Assembly: GCF_022919135.1 (NCBI RefSeq)
Contig: NZ_CP095049.1
Span: forward strand, 1,988,501 to 2,052,500
Length of the DNA stretch: 64,000 nt
Source of the DNA: Hymenobacter cellulosivorans
Lineage (GTDB): Bacteria > Bacteroidota > Bacteroidia > Cytophagales > Hymenobacteraceae
Reading direction: 5' to 3'
Shown here: piece by piece, positions 58,880 through 64,000 of the stretch
Layout: each line of letters begins with the position of its first letter
How positions within the stretch are numbered: position 1 is the first letter of the stretch
Translations under genes and position numbers: made by a program
Notes under the pieces: generated by a model
What the model was told of the DNA's origin: nothing
What the model saw: the letters and a program-made list of their open reading frames with translations, nothing else
Database searches by the model: none

Positions 58880-61783
58880 ATGAACGTTCTGCTACCCTTT
58901 TTTCTGCTTTGGCGCCGACTGACGGTACTCGTATTCGCCCTGGCGCTGAGCCTCGGTCTGCTCGGTATGCGCGGTGCGGCCCGGGCCCAGTCGGCCAACG
59001 ACGTGCGCATCACCGTGCTGGTGTTGCCGCCCTATTCCACTCACTTATCCGACTACGTCGACCAGCCTAATCGGCTCGTCGTCACGCTCTCGAACCTGAC
59101 CCGCAGCCCGGTGAGTCTGCAGTTGGCCGGTTCGCTCACCGGCGACAATGGGGTGCGGGTGCAAACCAGCGCCCAGGCCCGCTCGCCGCGCCCGGTTCAG
59201 CTGCTGGGGCTGCAAACCCGCACGCTGGACCGGGACGAGCTGGGGCAATTATTCGACGAAAATCAGCTGACCTACAGCGGCGTGACAGCCCAGCAGATGG
59301 TGCGCGGTAACGGCCTGCCCGAGGGCAGCTACACGCTCTGCGTCCGGGCCCTCGACTACGCCACCCGGCAGCCCCGCTCGGCCGAAAACCCCTTGGGCTG
59401 CAGCCGCTCTTTCCTGCTGCGCAGCCTAGAACCACCCATTATCGTGCGGCCCACGCCGGATGAAGTTGTTAAAACCCAGAGTCCGCAGAACATCCTTTTT
59501 ACCTGGACCCGGCCGGCCGGGGCCCCCGTGAGCACCGAGTACGAACTGCGCCTCGTGGAAATGTCGGACCCCAAGCGCAACCCCAACGACGCCTTTCTGA
59601 CCGGCACTACCCCAGCGTTGTTTGAGCGCACGGTAAGCCCGGCCACGACCTTGCTCTACGGCCCCGCCGACCCGGCCCTGATTCCGGGCCGACGCTACGC
59701 CTTTGCCGTCACGGCCCGCGACCCGCAAGGCCGCGCCGTGTTCCGCAACAACGGCCGCTCCGAGGTCAGCACCTTCGTGTACGGAGCCGCCACGAAGTAT
59801 TCCGACAGCAACTCGGGCGTGGTCGTAACGCCGCCGGTGAAAGTGCCCGGCCTCGACAAAGGCCCAACCAAAGTAGCCGCGCCGTCCGTCAAAAACACCG
59901 GACCGGCCGTAAATCCGGCAGCGTATCAGCCGGTGTTTTACACGACCATTATAAACACCCGGATTGTCGGTTTTTTCCCCGACGACCCCCAGCAGAAAAC
60001 GCACCTGTTTGCCAATAAGCCGGTCAAGCTCGTCATCGATTACGAGGCTATTTATGCCGACGGCTCGAAGTACAGCAACGAGGCCGCCGCCCGCCGTATG
60101 CCCGACTACCACAAGGTGCTGGCTACCGGCACCACCGACCCCAGCGGCAACCTGCAATTGGCTTACATAACCCAGGTCAGCTACCGGACCACGGCCGACA
60201 CCACGTTTGCCGTCAATAGCGCCGAAGTGCCGACCATGTTTCACGGCCGGCTGCGGCGCGGGGTGCGCATTTTGGTCAACGATAAGTACTACACCAGCCC
60301 CGACCAGATTTTCCGGCCCCCCACGGGCGCCAACGTGGCCTTTACGCTCGAACAGCAGCGGGCCGGGGTGCGGTCCGTAAGCTTGAACGTGCGCCTGCAG
60401 CCCCGGCAGTTCGACCAGTTTGAAGTCCAGGAAAACGGCCAGGCCAAGCAGGACCCGCTGCTGAACGTGGCCGTGTACGTGCTACGCAAGTGGAAGCCCA
60501 CCGCCTTTCCGCCCGAGGGCAACGCCCCCGATATGGCCTCGCCGCTGCAGGGCTACGTGGTAGTATCCAAGGCAGTGACCGATAAGCTGACGACCATCGA
60601 CGGGGTGAAGTATGCTACGGCCACGTTCAACATGCTGCTGCCGGGCCTCAACCCCAGCACGCCCTACTACCTCTACGCCGACGTGCGAAGCGAGGCCCTG
60701 GGCGACAACCGCACGGTGGCCTACACCTGCAAGGCCTTGCCCTGGAGCATCGGCAACGAACCCAGCCCCGATGTCACCCCCGGCTCGTACTACGGCAAGA
60801 AAGTGGAAGGTGCCCAGCGCGACCTGTACAGCCTGCAAAACCCCTGGATAGTGGGCAACGCGCAGTGGAATCTGAAAAGCGCCGTGGACGTGGCCAATCT
60901 CGGTCTGGAGCCCGCCGCGCCCCGTATTGTAGGCAATACCTACCGGGGCGAAAACGCCAGCAAAGTGCTGCCTAAAGCGTCTGTCATGCTCATGCGCCTC
61001 AACCCAGACTGGAGCAGCGGAGTCGAACGGTTTGCCATTTCCCGGGAGAAAGACGGGTTCTTCTATTTGCCCAAAGTGTATCCCGACGTAAACGCCGCCG
61101 GCAAAATTACGGGCCCCAATACACGGTGGGTGACGCTGAAAAAGGACGGCTATGCCCCCCTGGTAACGCCCACGCTCAACAACGGCCAGCCCCTGGCCTA
61201 CGGGCAGCAGCTCGATTTAGGCAAAATGCTCTTAAAGCCCGCCGGCCGGGTGAAGGGCGAAATTGTAGGCGACGTGGTGCCCGAATTCGTGAACATCAGC
61301 GGGGTCGAAACGCCGGGCAAAGGCAAGAAAAAGGGCCAGACCATCCAGGTAACCAATGCGAAAGGCTCCGTGCTGACGCCGCCGGCCCGGGTGTGGGTAG
61401 GCGAGGGGCTGGAGCAGGTGCTCAACAAGCCCAAAACCGAAAGCCCTGGCCCGCGCAACTTCGATGTGGTGGCACCCACCGGCAAGCAGATGCTGCACGT
61501 GGAGCCTTACGACCCCAACTATTTCACCACCGACACGCTTATCAACGTCACCGACGACAAGTTCGACGTGGGCCGGGTCCGCCTCGTGCACAAGCTCCAC
61601 CGCCTACGCATCATCGTGTATGAGTCCGACAAGAAAGGGCCCAGTGCCGCCTCGGTAGGCGGTATTCAACCCATCGGGCAGGGTGCCAGTGCTACTTCCT
61701 ACGCCTCCTCGAATGGTTCGGGCACCAAGGGCAGCGGCCCGGTCGCCACAACTACCACGACCGTCGGCACTGCCGGGGCGTGA
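58880..61783 (+). CDS. Giant exported protein of unknown function, N-terminal part
   Basis: This part has 967 residues. A signal peptide (cleavage near ARAQ) is followed by an extracellular beta-rich region. It opens VRITVLVLPPYSTHLSDYVD and continues with a Fibronectin-like segment (LFTWTRPAGAPVSTEYELRLV to RRYAFAVTARDPQGRAVF, about residues 185-290). There are further beta modules with no catalytic motif. The architecture recalls large Bacteroidota proteins annotated with TANFOR-like domains, but I hold this only loosely. The frame ends in a Thr/Ser-rich tail at TGA 61781-61783. The sequence evidently continues in another frame after the G4 run 61774-61777. Confidence 0.75.
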   Translation: MNVLLPFFLLWRRLTVLVFALALSLGLLGMRGAARAQSANDVRITVLVLPPYSTHLSDYVDQPNRLVVTLSNLTRSPVSLQLAGSLTGDNGVRVQTSAQARSPRPVQLLGLQTRTLDRDELGQLFDENQLTYSGVTAQQMVRGNGLPEGSYTLCVRALDYATRQPRSAENPLGCSRSFLLRSLEPPIIVRPTPDEVVKTQSPQNILFTWTRPAGAPVSTEYELRLVEMSDPKRNPNDAFLTGTTPALFERTVSPATTLLYGPADPALIPGRRYAFAVTARDPQGRAVFRNNGRSEVSTFVYGAATKYSDSNSGVVVTPPVKVPGLDKGPTKVAAPSVKNTGPAVNPAAYQPVFYTTIINTRIVGFFPDDPQQKTHLFANKPVKLVIDYEAIYADGSKYSNEAAARRMPDYHKVLATGTTDPSGNLQLAYITQVSYRTTADTTFAVNSAEVPTMFHGRLRRGVRILVNDKYYTSPDQIFRPPTGANVAFTLEQQRAGVRSVSLNVRLQPRQFDQFEVQENGQAKQDPLLNVAVYVLRKWKPTAFPPEGNAPDMASPLQGYVVVSKAVTDKLTTIDGVKYATATFNMLLPGLNPSTPYYLYADVRSEALGDNRTVAYTCKALPWSIGNEPSPDVTPGSYYGKKVEGAQRDLYSLQNPWIVGNAQWNLKSAVDVANLGLEPAAPRIVGNTYRGENASKVLPKASVMLMRLNPDWSSGVERFAISREKDGFFYLPKVYPDVNAAGKITGPNTRWVTLKKDGYAPLVTPTLNNGQPLAYGQQLDLGKMLLKPAGRVKGEIVGDVVPEFVNISGVETPGKGKKKGQTIQVTNAKGSVLTPPARVWVGEGLEQVLNKPKTESPGPRNFDVVAPTGKQMLHVEPYDPNYFTTDTLINVTDDKFDVGRVRLVHKLHRLRIIVYESDKKGPSAASVGGIQPIGQGASATSYASSNGSGTKGSGPVATTTTTVGTAGA

Positions 61784-64000
61784 GTGGCGGTAATTTCCAG
61801 GGCAATGCAGGCAACATGAGCAACGCCCTGAACGGCACGGGCGTCAACTCAGCTACCGTCAATCAACTAGCGGCCAGTATTCTGCCCGGCTGGGGTACGG
61901 CTATCAAGAACGTGAAAGTGGAAGTGCTGGCCCTGAGTGAGCCGGCCGAGGCCACCACCAACCAGGGCGGTAGTGCTACGCTGCGCTTTGCTTCCAGCGG
62001 CACCAAGTTCACCGTCCGCCTCACGCCCCTGGACGGCACCTACCAGGCCCGGGAAGTGACACTGGTGAACAACGTTTCCCGCCAGGACAGCGTCTACCAC
62101 CTGGCCCTAGAGCCGGCCCTGGTCGTGCGCGGACAGGTGCGCCTAGGCAAGCAGCCCATAGCCGGCGCCCGGGTGTTCGTCGACTGGTCGGGATTGAAAG
62201 TAGAAACTTTCTCCGACGCCAACGGCAACTATGTGCTAGGCGGTATACCGGCCAAGCAGCCCCTCACCCTGCGGGCTACCCGCAGCGGCAGCAGCTACGT
62301 GGGTGCCGAGCTCAAGCGCACCTTCACCGCCCCCACCGACGGCGTCGATTTGCTCATTACTCAGTACAACAAGCTCGATTTGAGCCAGCTGCTAGGCGTG
62401 CCGGTGGAAGTGGAAACCCTGGAAGACAAGGGCGGCGTAGTCAGCATCACCGGGGCCTTCATGCGGCTGCGCGGCACCGCCGGCCTGGCTCTGGCCGATA
62501 CTGCCCTGCGCCTGCCCTTCGGCTCGGTAGCGGTGAAAGGTGGCCCCAGCAAAAACGCCAACGGCATTCCTTACATGGTGCCGGCCTCCGGCAACAGCAT
62601 AACCAGCAGCGTGACCAAGGCCGAAGTCGTCGTCAACGGCAAGCTCCCGGGCTTCCTGGCTAAGTCCGACGGCCTGCGCGTAGTGGGCGGTACTGGCGGG
62701 CAGCCCGGTGCGGTGCGCGGGGCGGTGTATCTGCCCGTGACGCAGTTCAAGGACCAGAGTATCCATTTCGGCGCTACCGACAAGGTGTACCTTGCTCACC
62801 CCACGGCCCCGGCCAATGAGCGTTTGGCTTACGCAGCCCTGGTGCCCGCCGGCGTGGAAGCTACGCCCGCCCCGCGCTGGCAGCCCGTGACCAGTGACAA
62901 CAAGGCTCTGACCTACAAGCTCTATAACTTCCCCGCCGAAGCAACTCCGGCCGCCTCGGCCCTGGGCCACGACACGCTCCGGCTGGCTACCACGCTGCAT
63001 CCGCAGCCGGCCGGCCTGGCTACTGCGCTCAGCGTGAATGTGGGCGTGGTCAGTGCCCTGCCGGGCAAAGTGCTGCCCGTCTCGGGTACGGCCAAGCTGA
63101 GTTTACCCCTGGAAAGCTGGACTCTGGAATCGAGCAAGTTTACGCTTAGCAAAAACCAGGGTCTTTACCTGCAAAGCGGTACGCTCCACCTCGGGGCCGT
63201 AACCGATGCCAGCCGTGACGTCGCCTTCGAAGACCTGACCATTCTGCCCAGCAGCCTCAGCCAGGCCCAGTTCAATCTGAGTAGCCTCAAGCTCGGCGGC
63301 ATTGGTACGCTTACGGTGGCCAAGGAAGCCAAGGCCCTGCTGGCCTTCGACGCGGGCCAGAAGCACTGGAGCCTCGACGTGCTGCGGCCCGACCAAACCG
63401 GCGCGGCCGTGGCCTCGCTCAGCGGCCTGCCCGACGCGGTAGGAGCCGTGGATTTGCGCCTGCTGACCTTCTTCGCCAACCAAACCCAGGCCGCCCAGCT
63501 CATCGACAACAGCCCGGCCCTGACCCTGAACCAGGTCGTGAGCTTCCGGCCCGTGACGATGGTGGTCGGGGCCGACAACCTGCAGCTCGGCGGTACCATC
63601 AACCTCAACATCCCGCAGCTGGGCGAGCAGGACGGCAAGCTGAGCATCGTGCGCGAAAACCAGCAGCCCAAGCTCGTGGTGACCATGCCCGATATGCAGT
63701 TCCAGACCGGCCCGCTCATCGTGAAATTGCCTGGCCTAAACTACCAGCGCCTGGCCACCGGCGGCGTCAGCTTCGAGGGCACAGCCGAGGAGCCCGGCGT
63801 GGTCAAGTTCAACGTGAAGCTCTTCCACACCCCCGATTCCACGGCCATCGGCCTGCGGCCCCAGCAGAAGTTTGAGCTGGCCCAGGGCGGCGGCTACCTC
63901 GACAACGTGCGCGGCTGGATGCGGCCCAGCGGCGGCCAGTGGCCCCTGCTGACCTTCGGCGGCGACGTGAAAAATGCCAACGGCCTGAGCGGGGTGCTGT
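61784..64000 (+). CDS. Giant exported protein, continuation in a shifted frame (partial)
   Basis: From 61784 a second frame stays open to the end of the window (about 739 residues) with normal codon bias. It begins inside a Gly/Asn/Ser-rich stretch that continues the low-complexity tail of the preceding part. It contains a carboxypeptidase-regulatory-like module (GQVRLGKQPIAGARVFVDWS to DANGNYVLGGIPAKQPLTL, about 62130-62290) and further repeated beta modules with V-x-G-x-x-x-L spacing. No start codon with signal peptide lies near its beginning. It is best read as the same gene shifted by one base, with the end beyond the window. Confidence 0.7.

Overview
The window reads as chromosomal DNA from a GC-rich Bacteroidota, most like the Hymenobacter branch of the Cytophagales. 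The support is a SusC/SusD pair, two hybrid two-component systems (HTCS) ending in AraC-type domains, type IX secretion (T9SS) C-terminal sorting domains, many lipoproteins, and an HmuY-type haem locus, all with strong G/C third-codon bias. I see no rRNA, tRNA, CRISPR array, complete insertion sequence or prophage.

Layout. (1) 1-5284: haem uptake operon on the + strand: end of a TonB receptor, hmuY, hmuT, hmuU (frame broken), hmuV, hmuS. (2) 5533-18265: mixed housekeeping and envelope genes: endonuclease V, two membrane glycosyltransferases, a DUF1990 pair, a PIG-L-like protein, a CotH-like T9SS protein, a serine hydrolase, an aminotransferase and a DinB-like protein. (3) 18587-37388: a long minus-strand polysaccharide utilisation locus (PUL). 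In transcription order it holds an HTCS with a periplasmic sugar-binding sensor, susC, susD, GH30, a CBM9-like T9SS protein, GH30, GH5 with a ricin-type lectin module, GH30, an SGNH hydrolase, a sugar MFS transporter and a small transposase-like HTH protein. Three GH30 enzymes plus one GH5 point to a beta-glucan, with beta-1,6- or mixed fungal-type glucan the best guess. (4) 37502-44523: small stress, envelope and hypothetical genes, an astacin-like protease, a 21-bp tandem array, an AT-rich two-gene islet and icd. (5) 44732-55362: M16 peptidase, dnaX, a LuxR-type regulator and, divergent from it, a large orphan HTCS. (6) 55684-64000: a GNAT protein and a likely surface operon of lipoprotein, outer-membrane barrel and a giant exported protein that runs off the window.

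Three genes are interrupted in the same way: one base is missing in a short G/C homopolymer (2831-2834, 40814-40819, 61774-61777). This pattern looks more like consensus sequence error than gene decay. Intergenic regions also carry three families of REP/MITE-like inverted repeats and a recurring GGGCACCC-type terminator stem.

The strongest candidates for something new are the exact 21-bp array at 41155-41355, the barrel plus giant exported protein at 57092-64000, and the three-GH30 PUL with its tandem intercistronic hairpins and a LacI-type palindrome upstream of susC.
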